A stretch of DNA of 64,000 nt. It comes from Paenibacillus sp. R14(2021). Lineage in GTDB: Bacteria > Bacillota > Bacilli > Paenibacillales > Paenibacillaceae. Position 1 is the stretch's first letter. Every line of letters begins with the position of its first letter. The stretch spans positions 5,715,001 through 5,779,000 of the forward strand of contig NZ_CP080269.1 in assembly GCF_019431355.1 (NCBI RefSeq), given 5' to 3'. Shown one piece after another: positions 26,629 to 35,354 of the stretch. The notes under the pieces were generated by a model that searched no databases, was not told the DNA's origin, and saw only the letters and a list, made by a program, of their open reading frames with translations. The position numbers and the translations under genes are program-made.

Positions 26629-26724
26629 AGCTTGAAATCTTGAATTTAGTAAAACCTGTTTTCGAGATAATGAATGATCAGAAAGAACGATTTGAAAACC
26701 ATTGGCAGACAAGGACAGAAGCTT
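26629..26724 (+). pseudogene. C-terminal fragment of an unidentified gene
   Basis: An open frame without a start, reading ILNLVKPVFEIMNDQKERF then ENHWQTRTEA and a TAA at ~26724, begins exactly where the attC remnant ends. It looks like the tail of a protein whose front was removed by the same deletion. Confidence 0.4.
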
Positions 26725-26734
26725 AAAGTGACAA

Positions 26735-26790
26735 ACGCGTCTAGCACTGTAATATGGCAGCGGGCTTGCGCCCTGGATCCGACCTCTTTA
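26735..26790 (+). repeat. Degenerate attC left half
   Basis: GCGTCTAGCACTGTAATATGG then GCAGCGGGCTTGCGCCCTGG aligns with the TCTAACACCGTATTCACGC and TGCGGGCTTACGCCCTTGG parts of the array's attC sites. The R'' AAC is mutated (AGC). Confidence 0.6.
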
Positions 26791-26848
26791 AACCATGCTT
26801 AGTAAATAATGAATAAGAAGGATATAGTTTTGGCGGCTTTTATATTTA

Positions 26849-26998
26849 TTGGGTTTTATTTTATTCCTGTTGGCCTATATATTTATCGTAGCCTTTTTGA
26901 GAGCAATTAAGAATATAGTCAAAGGTAAACCGTACACCGGAGAATTATTTTGGAGTGGGCTATTGTTTGCAATAATCATATGGACAATTACGCCATAA
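26849..26998 (+). CDS. Possible tiny two-TM membrane protein
   Basis: About 49 residues from TTG 26849: GFILFLLAYIFIVAFLRAIK, a short loop, then ELFWSGLLFAIIIWTITP. No good ribosome site at a suitable distance, and an alternative 33-residue hydrophobic frame overlaps it (from ATG ~26810). Either may be the remnant of a cassette gene. Confidence 0.35.
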   Translation: MGFILFLLAYIFIVAFLRAIKNIVKGKPYTGELFWSGLLFAIIIWTITP

Positions 26999-27159
26999 TT
27001 AGCTAAGCCAGTGAATAGAGCCAATTAGATGCGCTGCACGCAATCGAAGAGTAGAGCCCTTCGACGCCGCGGCGCTTTATTGTATGCTGCAAACCCAAAA
27101 GTGGTATATACTACCAATATAAATGAGGATAGAAAAAATTTAATGTCAGGAGTGATAGC

Positions 27160-27648
27160 TTGAATCCAGCTATTTTATCTAATGAAGATCATGAGCTTAT
27201 CAAAAGGTATAAGATAGCCCCAATGAAGTTGGAAGAGGCTTTGTCTAATCTTTCCGATTTGGAATTAAATCAGAAAAGAGCAGAAGGAAAATGGTCAATT
27301 CGAGAGATCACACACCATATCATTGAATGTGATTTGAATTATTTTCATATTAACCGTTTTGCATTAGCAGGTTCAGAACAGACCTATATTTTTAATGATT
27401 TTGATCCACACATTTGGAATAAAAATCTTGAGCATCTGCAAAGGCCCGTGCAGCTCGAAATTCAATTATTCAAATTGATTAGAGAATACATATCCTATCT
27501 TTGCATGATTTTACCAAATGCACTTGATAGAGAATTAGTACATCAGGACGGGAGAGCGACAATTAGAGACGCAATAAATCATGATAATCTTCATGCCTAT
27601 CATCACATTGATCAAATTTATGAAATAAGAAAAATACATGATATTTAA
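27160..27648 (+). CDS. DinB-like (YfiT-type) putative metal-dependent hydrolase
   Basis: 162 residues of the DinB/YfiT four-helix bundle. Candidate metal ligands are His in KWSIREITHHIIECD (near 50) and HAYHHIDQI near the C-terminus. TTG start 27160 with AGGAG upstream. DinB-fold proteins include thiol S-transferases and many of unknown activity. AT-rich. Confidence 0.85.
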   Translation: MNPAILSNEDHELIKRYKIAPMKLEEALSNLSDLELNQKRAEGKWSIREITHHIIECDLNYFHINRFALAGSEQTYIFNDFDPHIWNKNLEHLQRPVQLEIQLFKLIREYISYLCMILPNALDRELVHQDGRATIRDAINHDNLHAYHHIDQIYEIRKIHDI

Positions 27649-27807
27649 GTCACATGAAGTATGAATACGGAGGGATCACGATGCTAATATTTTTTCGTTA
27701 CAACTGGATGGTAAGAGAACAATGGTATTAATGGTGTGATGGTCTTAAACGTCCGGAAGTATAAATTTATAAAATAAGGCTGCAGTTTTATTCTGGGAGG
27801 TACATAA

Positions 27808-28287
27808 ATGTCTGATAGAAATATTGAAATACGTAGAATTATTGATACGTATACGAATAATTGGAACGACTATGATTTCAAGAATATATCATGGCATAGT
27901 TCTATATCTGAAGGTAAAGCAACGATTGCTGAGATTATCGGCCACTTATTGAATTGGGATCAGTACTTAATAGCTAATGTCATCCCTTGAGTAGTCAATG
28001 GAGAGGGTATGATCTTTCCGGAATTCGATGCTTATAATAAATTAGGATATGAATATGCAAGAAATCGTTCGAAAAGTCTTTTAATTCATGAATTTACAAA
28101 TACGAGAAAAGAGTTATCGGAATTACTAATAAAATCAAAGGATATTATTGATAGACCAACTACTGCAAATGGCGTAAGTAATAGCCCGCATAGTGGAAAA
28201 CCGTACAGTTTGCTGTATATTATAGAGGAATTTATTGAACATGATGAACATCATAAAAATCAAATAAATGCAATTCAGATAAGGTAG
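27808..28287 (+). pseudogene. DinB/DfsB-like gene with an in-frame TGA
   Basis: ATG 27808 (GGGAGG upstream) starts SDRNIEIRRIIDTYTNNW and runs through EIIGHLLNWDQYLIANVIP to TGA 27988-27990. The same frame continues past the stop as VVNGEGMIFPEFDAYNKL to HDEHHKNQINAIQIR, ending 28287. Both halves look like one ClbS/DfsB-type DinB protein with the usual HDxxH at the end. A single point mutation in the TGA codon would restore ~159 residues. Confidence 0.78.
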
Positions 28288-28384
28288 TGAGGTTTATGCG
28301 ATACGGTTAATGACTTGGAACGGGTAACACGGCGAATGTTTATCGTTGGGGGAACTAGATTCCGAATTCTTCTAGAAAACTTGA

Positions 28385-28549
28385 AAATTTAAGAAAGAAC
28401 TAAGCAAAATTGATATTACTTCAACGTATGGTTGGTTGAGCTGCGATAACGCATTTTTAATAGACGCAAGGATAACAACCGGAAAGAAATATAAAATTAA
28501 ATATTTGCCTAATACCAATATTGGAATTTATAGAGAAGAAATTGATTGA
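28385..28549 (+). pseudogene. C-terminal gene fragment
   Basis: An open frame without a start, KFKKELSKIDITSTYGWLS then CDNAFLIDARITTGKKYKIKYLPNT and ending IYREEID, lies in a ~270-bp stretch with no complete gene. Probably a relic; family not recognised. Confidence 0.4.
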
Positions 28550-28561
28550 TAATAAGGGGAG

Positions 28562-29059
28562 ATGAAACAAAGATTATTCGGTCACTACGGACTGATTAGA
28601 GTTGGCATCTGCCTGAAAGGAGGGATATGGATCGTAACGAAGCGCAGCATCTATCTCTACATTCTTATCATCGTCATCGCGTTCGGTTTTCTAGCCTATG
28701 GTCTAGTTCCGGTGTCTGCACAGACTGTTGTGGCGAACATCGATGAAATAGATTCCATTTCATTTGATTATCTGAGTGATGGTGAAGTGACGCACGATTC
28801 AATCCGCTTGAAGGAAGAAGACCAAGAAGAACTTGCTTCAATCGTACACTCAGCGAAATATAACAGACAATACGGCAGCAAGAATATACGAAATGACGGG
28901 AAGGCATTACTGCTTACATTTATTTTGAAAAACAATGAAAATTTCCAAATGGATATCAATGACAAAGGCACAGTGGTTAGTCACCATAAGAAATACAAAA
29001 CGAACAAGATCGTCTACGATAAATTATTGAAATGGTTGAGGACTAAGAAACCGAGTTGA
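28562..29059 (+). CDS. Membrane-anchored or secreted hypothetical protein
   Basis: Up to 165 residues. One TM or signal segment (IYLYILIIVIAFGFLAYGLV) is followed by an extracytoplasmic beta-rich domain (VVANIDEIDSISFDYLSDGEV ... FILKNNENFQMDINDKG), possibly DUF5301-like. The start is unclear: ATG 28562 has AAGGGG only 2-3 bp away, while the good site AAGGAGGG at 28617 precedes no in-frame ATG, GTG or TTG at usual spacing. GC rises here, marking the return to core chromosome. Confidence 0.65.
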   Translation: MKQRLFGHYGLIRVGICLKGGIWIVTKRSIYLYILIIVIAFGFLAYGLVPVSAQTVVANIDEIDSISFDYLSDGEVTHDSIRLKEEDQEELASIVHSAKYNRQYGSKNIRNDGKALLLTFILKNNENFQMDINDKGTVVSHHKKYKTNKIVYDKLLKWLRTKKPS

Positions 29060-29166
29060 GCTATATACGATAAGGTATTAAGGAATAGGTCGCGAGGAAT
29101 CGCGACTTTTCTTGTCTATATACGTATTGACGTTAGGAATAATGAGGTAAACAGGAGGCGATCGTC

Positions 29167-29361
29167 ATGGAAAAATGGGAATATAAAACACTTACCTACA
29201 AGACCGGTGGTTTTCTAGGAGGTAAGCTGGATCCGGAGGAGTTCGAAGGACTTTTAAACGAATATGGAACTGAAGGCTGGGAGCTCGTTTCATGCTTTGA
29301 TACGAGCAAATCTCAAGGACAATCCAGGGATGTCATTGCGATTTTTAAGCGAAGACAATAG
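29167..29361 (+). CDS. DUF4177 domain protein
   Basis: 64 residues. The family pattern is clear: KWEYKTLTYKTGG at the start, then EEFEGLLNEYGTEGWELVSCF and IAIFKRR at the end. Function unknown in the whole family. ATG 29167 with AGGAGG ten bases upstream. Confidence 0.9.
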   Translation: MEKWEYKTLTYKTGGFLGGKLDPEEFEGLLNEYGTEGWELVSCFDTSKSQGQSRDVIAIFKRRQ

Positions 29362-29464
29362 GGACCTCCCGAATATTAGTCATCAAATCAAAGCATACGT
29401 CAACCATTCGAGAACGAAAACGGTTGAGCTAAGCTGTTTGCCTAAGCCTAAGGAGTTGAGTGCG

Positions 29465-29971
29465 ATGAGAATAAGAAGAGCTTCTATTCATGATATCGAG
29501 GGCATAGCCAGTGTGCATGCAGAGAGTTGGAAAAGTACATATAAGGGAATAATCGCAGATGCTTATTTATCGAGCTTGACTGTGGAAGGCCGTAAGCAAA
29601 ACTGGACGCGGATATTCGATCATCTTGATTCGGATCAAACCGTTCTGATCCTTGAACATAGGGATGGCCGGGTTGCAGGATTTATTCATGGCGGGAAGAG
29701 CCGGGAATCGGATATGACATACAGCGCGGAAGTGTATGCCTTCTATTTATTGAGGGAATTTCAGGGGCAAGGCTATGGAAAGCTGCTATTTCGGACGTTC
29801 ATTGATGCAATGAAGGCAATGAATCATAGATCCTTCATGCTGTGGGTGCTGAAGGATAATCCTGCACTGCAGTTCTATCAGAAGGTGGGCGGAGAAACCA
29901 TGTCGAGCAAGAAGATTCTAATCGGGGAAGAACGGTTAATTGAAGTGGCGCTTGGCTGGCACGAAAAATAA
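29465..29971 (+). CDS. GNAT family N-acetyltransferase
   Basis: 168 residues. N-terminal MRIRRASIHDIEGIASVHAES and the acetyl-CoA-binding motif YLLREFQGQGYGKLLFRTFI (about residues 99-118), followed by LWVLKDNPALQFYQKVGGE. ATG 29465 follows AAGGAG. Substrate unknown. It precedes a HIT protein by 32 bp. Confidence 0.93.
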   Translation: MRIRRASIHDIEGIASVHAESWKSTYKGIIADAYLSSLTVEGRKQNWTRIFDHLDSDQTVLILEHRDGRVAGFIHGGKSRESDMTYSAEVYAFYLLREFQGQGYGKLLFRTFIDAMKAMNHRSFMLWVLKDNPALQFYQKVGGETMSSKKILIGEERLIEVALGWHEK

Positions 29972-30003
29972 TTCGATAATCTAAGGAAGGAGTCGTCGCA
30001 GCC

Positions 30004-30411
30004 ATGAACTGTTTGGGTTGTCGATTAGCGAACCATCTGGCGGAGAGCCAAGTTGTTTGGGAGGATGATCTTGTGACATGCCTCTTGGACATAGACCCCC
30101 TGAATGAAGGCCACACGCTGATTTTGCCGAAGGCGCATGTGACGGAACTGGACGACATCGATGAACAGACGATGGGTTCCATTATGCAAGCTTCCATACG
30201 AATCTCCAAAGCGCTGAAGGCGATATACAAGCCGGATGGAATATCCGTCATTCAGAACGGCGGCATCTTTAATGATTTGGGGCACTACCATATGCATGTG
30301 TTTCCCCGCTATAAGGACGATGGATTCAGCTGGAATGAGCCTGGCATGAAATCGTCGATGGCACCTGCTTGTGTACAAGTACGTTTGATGGAAGAGCTCA
30401 GCCGGTTGTAA
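30004..30411 (+). CDS. HIT family protein
   Basis: 135 residues. The histidine triad appears as LGHYHMHVFPRY near residue 99, and the upstream LNEGHTLILPKAHV matches the family. CxxC near the N-terminus (CLGC) may bind zinc. HIT proteins hydrolyse nucleotide conjugates. AAGGAG upstream. Probably co-transcribed with the GNAT gene. Confidence 0.94.
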   Translation: MNCLGCRLANHLAESQVVWEDDLVTCLLDIDPLNEGHTLILPKAHVTELDDIDEQTMGSIMQASIRISKALKAIYKPDGISVIQNGGIFNDLGHYHMHVFPRYKDDGFSWNEPGMKSSMAPACVQVRLMEELSRL

Positions 30412-30478
30412 GAGACGAACTACCCCGTCTATTGCGAGAGTTCAACAGTCTGCATAGAAATAGTAAGGAGGAGACAGG

Positions 30479-30766
30479 ATGAAAACACTACCTTTGCTTA
30501 CGCGTATCCTATTAATTCCCGTTATCCTCTGTCTAATGCTGTTAGTGCCGATTGCGTTTGCTTTTAATGATTCAGGGGAATCGGCTTTAACGATCATCCT
30601 GATGTACGGTGGCATGCTGCTGGCAGGAATTGCGCTGTTCGTTGCAAATGAAATCGTCATTCGGAGGAAGGCGCTGCGTTACAGCGCGATTCGCATTATG
30701 TATCTGTGCATATGGGGAGTTATTGCACTTGTGGGCGTGTACATGCTCTCAAGGGGGCTTCTATAG
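30479..30766 (+). CDS. Small membrane protein
   Basis: 95 residues with three hydrophobic segments (LLTRILLIPVILCLMLLVPIAF, LTIILMYGGMLLAGIALFVA, IMYLCIWGVIALVGVYML). AAGGAGG before ATG 30479. Unrecognised; likely an inner membrane protein of a Paenibacillus-specific family. Confidence 0.7.
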   Translation: MKTLPLLTRILLIPVILCLMLLVPIAFAFNDSGESALTIILMYGGMLLAGIALFVANEIVIRRKALRYSAIRIMYLCIWGVIALVGVYMLSRGLL

Positions 30767-30788
30767 TACATATGCGATTGTCGACCGG

Positions 30789-31100
30789 GTGCTGCAAATC
30801 GATGAAATGTATATCGGGTTGAAAGATAACGGCGATGCGCCGCCAGACTTGTGGGACTCTGCGCCGGTGCGGCATGCGAATGCTTTCTGGTATTATCGGA
30901 GCTTGAAGCATCGTGTGAACTATTCGGGAAAGGTCGTCATTTGCCGGAATTTCTTAGGCCCAGCCGTTCGTTCTGGAGCCTATCATCCGCCGCATTGCTT
31001 TGAAGTGGTGTTGGAGCAGGTCTTCAGCGATGGCGTGCTCGTTAACCTGACTTCCTATAACGACTTGGCGGCAGACGTCAGAGAATTAATGAAGCAGTAG
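30789..31100 (+). CDS. Hypothetical protein
   Basis: About 103 residues from GTG 30789, or 97 from ATG 30807. Contains DAPPDLWDSAPVRHANAFWY, YSGKVVICRNFLGPAVRS and YHPPHCFEVVLEQVFSDGV, a well-formed soluble protein. No ribosome site is obvious. The frame extends upstream through the membrane-protein gene, so it may be translated by coupling or be a former fusion. Confidence 0.55.
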   Translation: MLQIDEMYIGLKDNGDAPPDLWDSAPVRHANAFWYYRSLKHRVNYSGKVVICRNFLGPAVRSGAYHPPHCFEVVLEQVFSDGVLVNLTSYNDLAADVRELMKQ

Positions 31101-31214
31101 CAGCCTGCTGGGGGCAATGTGCTCGATGCAAACGCCAGTCTTGGCGCGGCTGCAGCGAATACCTTCGCGTTTGCCTACCTATTGGAATCGTGACCGGAAA
31201 ATGAACAGCAAGAC

Positions 31215-31242
31215 AAAGAGACCTGGCCGATGCCAGGTCTCT
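31215..31242 (+). terminator. Rho-independent terminator
   Basis: AAAGAGACCTGGC / GCCAGGTCTCTTT with a 4-nt loop; the A and T arms suit bidirectional use between the hypothetical gene and the convergent HxlR gene. Confidence 0.85.
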
Positions 31243-31307
31243 TTGCTGCGTCGATGGCCCCTGTGAACCGCAAGCGCATAGGCGAAAGCGCGAACGGGAC
31301 AGACTAA

Positions 31308-31670
31308 TTACGGCTGATTAAAGACATTCTCTTCAAGAACGTCGAATTTATTCTCGTACAGCTTATTAATGTGCTGTTCGCCCCAGTCGCACATGGCATC
31401 CAGAACCTTCTGCAGGCTCTGCCCGTATTCCGTCAGCTCGTATTCTACTTTCGGGGGCATTTGATTGTAGCTGATCCGATTTACGATGCCGTCCTGAACG
31501 AGCTCGCGCAGCTGCTGCGTCAACATCTTCTGAGTCAGATTCGGAATGTGCTGGAGAAAGTCGCACTGGCGCTTCCTGCTTTTCGTGAGATAGCACAGAA
31601 TGAGCGGCTTCCACTTGCCTCCAATGACATCGAGCGTAGCCTCGACGGTTACATTATATTTTTTGTTCAC
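31308..31670 (-). CDS. ytcD: HxlR family transcriptional regulator (YtcD-like)
   Basis: 120 residues. HxlR winged helix: VEATLDVIGGKWKPLILCYL, LTQKMLTQQLRELVQDGIVNR and YELTEYGQSLQKVLDAMCDWG. I prefer GTG 31670 because GGAGG lies seven bases upstream; the ATG at 31685 overlaps that site. Divergent from an MFS transporter and an aldo/keto reductase, the same set as ytcD-ytbD-ytbE of B. subtilis, and presumably controls them from the 31.67-31.82 kb interval. Confidence 0.9.
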   Translation of the reverse strand: MNKKYNVTVEATLDVIGGKWKPLILCYLTKSRKRQCDFLQHIPNLTQKMLTQQLRELVQDGIVNRISYNQMPPKVEYELTEYGQSLQKVLDAMCDWGEQHINKLYENKFDVLEENVFNQP

Positions 31671-31816
31671 GGTATCATCCTCCATGCGGCCTAAAAGGAA
31701 CTTATAAGTACCTGCCTTACAAAAAAGTGCGTACTGTTCATTAGACAGTTATTCAACCATAATAACACGTATCGGCCGGATGGATCACAATAATTTCAAA
31801 GGAGAGAGGAACTATT

Positions 31817-33034
31817 ATGCAGGGAAGAAAAAATAAATTGGCGTTATTGTCTCTAGCCATTAGTGCCTTTGCGATTGGGACAACTGAATTTATCAGCGTC
31901 GGTCTGCTGCCATTAATCGCTAATGATTTGCATATATCCGTCTCGATGGCGGGTCTCACAGTTACGCTGTATGCGCTCGGTGTTATGTTCGGCGCGCCGA
32001 TTCTGACTTCGTTGACCGCATCTATGCCGCGGAAGACGCTGCTGATCTGGATCATGCTCGTATTTATTGCAGGGAACACAATGGCCGCATTCTCGACCGG
32101 ATTCGCGATGCTGCTGATCGCACGCGTCATCTCCGCGTTTGCCCACGGGGTATTCATGTCGATCGGTTCAACGATCGCAGCGGATTTGGTCACGGAGGAC
32201 CGCAGAGCCAGCGCGATTGCCACCATGTTCTCTGGGCTTACGGTGGCGACGGTGACAGGCGTACCGATTGGCACGTTCCTCGGTCAACAAATGGGCTGGC
32301 GGGCTGCTTTTATCGCGATTGTCGTTATTGGAATCATTTCATTGCTATCCGCATGGATATTGGTGCCTTCAGACCTTCGTAAAGCGGTGCGTACCCCGGT
32401 TCGCGACCAGGTTAAGCTATTCGCCAGCGGCAGACTTGTGCTCGCCTTCTTAATTACGGCGCTCGGCTACGGGGGTACTTTCGTCGTCTTTACTTATTTA
32501 TCTCCAATGCTGAACGAACTAACCGGATTCAAGGAATCGTCGATTGCATTAATATTACTCTTCTATGGCATAGCAATTGCGATCGGCAACGTGATCGGAG
32601 GTAAGGCAGCCAATCGGAAGCCGCTTCCTGCGCTCCTGGTTATGTTTATCATCCAAGCGGTCGTCCTGGTCATCCTGATGGCGGCGATTCCGCATAAAAC
32701 AGCCGGTCTAATCGCTGTCTTCGCCATGGGTCTGCTGGCCTTCATGAATGTGCCGGGGCTGCAATTGTATGTCGTTCAGATGGCCGAGCGATACGCTCCG
32801 AAGGCAGTTGATGTCGCCTCTGCAGTAAATATTGCTTCATTCAACGGGGGAATTGCGCTAGGCGCATGGCTTGGCGGCGTAGTTGCCGATCAATTGGGAC
32901 TTATTCATACAACGTGGGTAGGCGCTATTATGGTTGCTGCCGCTGTAGTACTCACCTTATGGAGCATACTGCTGGAGAAGAAAAAGAACCGTGCCGATGA
33001 TGAATTCTCGTCGGTACAACAAAAAGTCGGCTGA
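31817..33034 (+). CDS. ytbD: MFS transporter, DHA1-type (YtbD-like)
   Basis: 405 residues, about 12 TM segments. Opening LALLSLAISAFAIGTTEFISVGLLPLIA is typical of the AraJ/YdhP/YtbD subgroup of drug:H+ antiporters. The loop after TM2 reads LTASMPRKTLL and motif C-like glycines follow (TVTGVPIGTFLGQQMGW). AGGAGAGAG upstream. First gene of a probable two-gene operon under the HxlR regulator. Confidence 0.93.
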   Translation: MQGRKNKLALLSLAISAFAIGTTEFISVGLLPLIANDLHISVSMAGLTVTLYALGVMFGAPILTSLTASMPRKTLLIWIMLVFIAGNTMAAFSTGFAMLLIARVISAFAHGVFMSIGSTIAADLVTEDRRASAIATMFSGLTVATVTGVPIGTFLGQQMGWRAAFIAIVVIGIISLLSAWILVPSDLRKAVRTPVRDQVKLFASGRLVLAFLITALGYGGTFVVFTYLSPMLNELTGFKESSIALILLFYGIAIAIGNVIGGKAANRKPLPALLVMFIIQAVVLVILMAAIPHKTAGLIAVFAMGLLAFMNVPGLQLYVVQMAERYAPKAVDVASAVNIASFNGGIALGAWLGGVVADQLGLIHTTWVGAIMVAAAVVLTLWSILLEKKKNRADDEFSSVQQKVG

Positions 33035-33059
33035 CAGCCGTACACAGGAGGTTGGACTT

Positions 33060-33893
33060 ATGAAGCAGAAGACAATGGCTTTGCACAACGGTCTCGAGAT
33101 GCCGCGGCTTGGACTGGGTGTCTTCCAGGTGGAAGAAGGACAAGAGCTGATTGACGCGATTAAGTTTGCTATTCGCCAAGGCTATCGGAGCATAGACACG
33201 GCGGCGATTTACGGCAACGAAGCCGGTGTGGGTCAAGGGATTCGCGAGGCGCTGACGGAGAGCGAGCTTCATCGTGAAGACTTGTTCATTACGTCCAAGG
33301 TGTGGAATGCAGACCAAGGCTTCGAATCGACGCTGCAGGCGTTCGAAACCAGCTTGGCGAAGCTTGGTTTGGCATACTTGGATCTCTATCTGATCCATTG
33401 GCCGGTCGCGGGCAAATATAAAGAATCCTGGAGAGCGCTGGAGAAATTGTATGCGGAAGGCCGCGTTAAAGCGATTGGCGTCAGTAACTTCCAGATCCAT
33501 CATCTGGAGGATTTGATGAAAGACGCCGTAGTGAAGCCGATGGTCAATCAGGTGGAGCTGCACCCGATGCTGTCTCAGACAGAGCTTCGTGAGTTTGCAA
33601 AACAGCACGATATTCGAATCGAAGCGTGGTCACCGCTTATGCAGGGACAGCTGCTCGATAACCCGCTGCTTCAAGAGATTTCAGCGAAGCATGGAAAATC
33701 GGTTGCCCAAGTCATTATCCGCTGGGACTTGCAGCATGATATCATTACGATTCCCAAATCGACCAACGCGCACCGAATTGCCGAGAATGCCGATGTGGAG
33801 GATTTTGAGCTGACCGCGGACGAAATGGCTCGAATCGATGCGTTGAACGAGAACCGGCGTATTGGACCGGATCCGGATAACTTTAATTTCTGA
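33060..33893 (+). CDS. ytbE: Aldo/keto reductase (YtbE-like)
   Basis: 277 residues. The catalytic tetrad can be read: Asp in SIDTAAIYGNE (with Tyr of IYGNE), Lys in ITSKVWN, His in DLYLIHWPV. NADPH-binding IPKSTNAHRIAENA is at the C-terminus. ATG 33060 follows AGGAGG. It lies 25 bp behind the MFS gene and has its own terminator, so transport and carbonyl reduction are probably co-induced. Confidence 0.95.
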   Translation: MKQKTMALHNGLEMPRLGLGVFQVEEGQELIDAIKFAIRQGYRSIDTAAIYGNEAGVGQGIREALTESELHREDLFITSKVWNADQGFESTLQAFETSLAKLGLAYLDLYLIHWPVAGKYKESWRALEKLYAEGRVKAIGVSNFQIHHLEDLMKDAVVKPMVNQVELHPMLSQTELREFAKQHDIRIEAWSPLMQGQLLDNPLLQEISAKHGKSVAQVIIRWDLQHDIITIPKSTNAHRIAENADVEDFELTADEMARIDALNENRRIGPDPDNFNF

Positions 33894-33911
33894 GTTTATT
33901 TATTATTAAAA

Positions 33912-33947
33912 GAAGGGGTCGCTGCAAATCTTGCGGTGGCCCCATTT
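33912..33947 (+). terminator. Terminator after ytbE-like gene
   Basis: GGGGTCGCTGC / GCGGTGGCCCC hairpin followed by ATTTTCA. Confidence 0.7.
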
Positions 33948-34050
33948 TCACGTCTGGTATATACTACCAAATAGAGGGGTTTCCGCGAAAAGGGCAGAAA
34001 CAAGCATCGAGGGCGGACTGCAAATTGAAGAAAGATCAGGTGGTGGAAGG

Positions 34051-34761
34051 ATGCCAAACATGCCGATCAAAGCCGTATTCTTCGACTTATTCGAAACGTT
34101 AGTGACGGAGTTCGCGGATGGAAGGCGAATCTCGAAGCGCAATTATGACTATGCGGAGCTGCTCGGCATTCCGAATGAAGATTTCAAGCAGTCATGGAAC
34201 GAGCGATCAAGGCAAAGAATGACAGGGGCATTCCCGGACTATGCCTGTGTGCTCAGAGATATTTTGGCATCCCGAGCTTTAGTGTGCGACGAAGAGAGGA
34301 TCGAATCGTTATACCAAGCTAGATTGATAGAGAAGGCACTGCCCTTCCATGCCATTCATTCCGATGTTATTGCGCTTCTGAAGACACTTAAGTCGAACAA
34401 CATCAAGATTGGTCTGATTAGCAATTGCACCGAGGAAGAAGTGAGAGGTTTGCCGGGCAGCGAGCTTGCCGCCTACTTGGACGATGTTATTTATTCATTT
34501 GAAGTTGGCGCGGCCAAGCCTGACGCGGACATTTATGTACGGGCCTGTCAGCGGCTGTTCGTGAAGCCGGAGGAGTCGGTATTCGTCGGTGACGGCGGAT
34601 CGAGCGAATTGGATGGAGCTCGCGAGGCTGGAATGAGGGCGTATCATGCGGTATGGTTCAATACTTACCTAACGAGCAGCTGCAAGCGAATCGCTTCGCC
34701 GATGGAGCTGTGCAGCGAAGTGTTGGCAGGAAGAGAAACGGCAGCGGAGCACAACATGTAA
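34051..34761 (+). CDS. HAD family hydrolase
   Basis: 236 residues. HAD motif I VFFDLFETLVTE (nucleophile Asp; the second Asp position is Glu), motif II GLISNCTEE, motif III Lys in GAAKPDADIY, and motif IV VFVGDGGSSELDGA. The change of the usual DxDxT to DLFET suggests phosphatase or dehalogenase-like relatives in which position two varies. ATG 34051 with GGTGG; ATG 34060 is an alternative. It precedes a GNAT gene by 13 bp. Confidence 0.9.
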   Translation: MPNMPIKAVFFDLFETLVTEFADGRRISKRNYDYAELLGIPNEDFKQSWNERSRQRMTGAFPDYACVLRDILASRALVCDEERIESLYQARLIEKALPFHAIHSDVIALLKTLKSNNIKIGLISNCTEEEVRGLPGSELAAYLDDVIYSFEVGAAKPDADIYVRACQRLFVKPEESVFVGDGGSSELDGAREAGMRAYHAVWFNTYLTSSCKRIASPMELCSEVLAGRETAAEHNM

Positions 34762-34774
34762 AGGAGATTTCATC

Positions 34775-35266
34775 ATGACGATGACGAATGAGAGCACGGC
34801 TATCGAGATGAAGCGGGTGTCCACGGAAGAGACGCAAGCCGTGCTTGAGCTGTGGCAGGGGTCGGCCAGATGGCTGCAAGCCAAGGGCATTCGCCAATGG
34901 CATCCCGATGATTTCAGCCTGGATCGCGTGCTTGAGGTGATGCATGCCGGCCATGAGCTGTTTCTGGCAAGGCTGCAGGGCGAGCCAGTCGGGGCGCTCT
35001 ATATTTGCGGGTCAGATCCGCAGCTATGGGAAGAGCTGAACGATGAAGAATCGGGCTATATTCATCGCTTCGCCGTAAGCCGGGGCCACAGCGGGCTAGG
35101 GATCGGCGATCAGATGCTGGCATGGGCGGAAGCTTACATCCGCAGCCAGGGGAGGAAGCGGGTACGACTCGACTGCATGGCGGACAATCCGCGCCTGAAC
35201 CAGTATTATCTTGATGCCGGCTTTCGGCATGTGCGAATAGTGGATTGGGATAACGGCTACAGATGA
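34775..35266 (+). CDS. GNAT family N-acetyltransferase
   Basis: 163 residues. Acetyl-CoA site RFAVSRGHSGLGIGDQMLAWAEAYI and C-terminal LDCMADNPRLNQYYLDAGFRHV. AAAGGAG before ATG 34775. Substrate unknown. Probably co-transcribed with the HAD gene; the pair ends at the 35.31 kb hairpin. Confidence 0.92.
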   Translation: MTMTNESTAIEMKRVSTEETQAVLELWQGSARWLQAKGIRQWHPDDFSLDRVLEVMHAGHELFLARLQGEPVGALYICGSDPQLWEELNDEESGYIHRFAVSRGHSGLGIGDQMLAWAEAYIRSQGRKRVRLDCMADNPRLNQYYLDAGFRHVRIVDWDNGYR

Positions 35267-35308
35267 ATCTGTACGAGAAATAAGCGCCAGGCCGCGCCGC
35301 TTATCGAA

Positions 35309-35346
35309 AAGGACTGCTTTCGTTCACGTAGAACGGCGCAGTCCTT
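35309..35346. terminator. Bidirectional terminator between GNAT and MocR genes
   Basis: Perfect stem AAAGGACTGC / GCAGTCCTTT around an internal GTTC..GAAC hairpin, located between convergent genes. Confidence 0.85.
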
Positions 35347-35354
35347 TACTGTTG

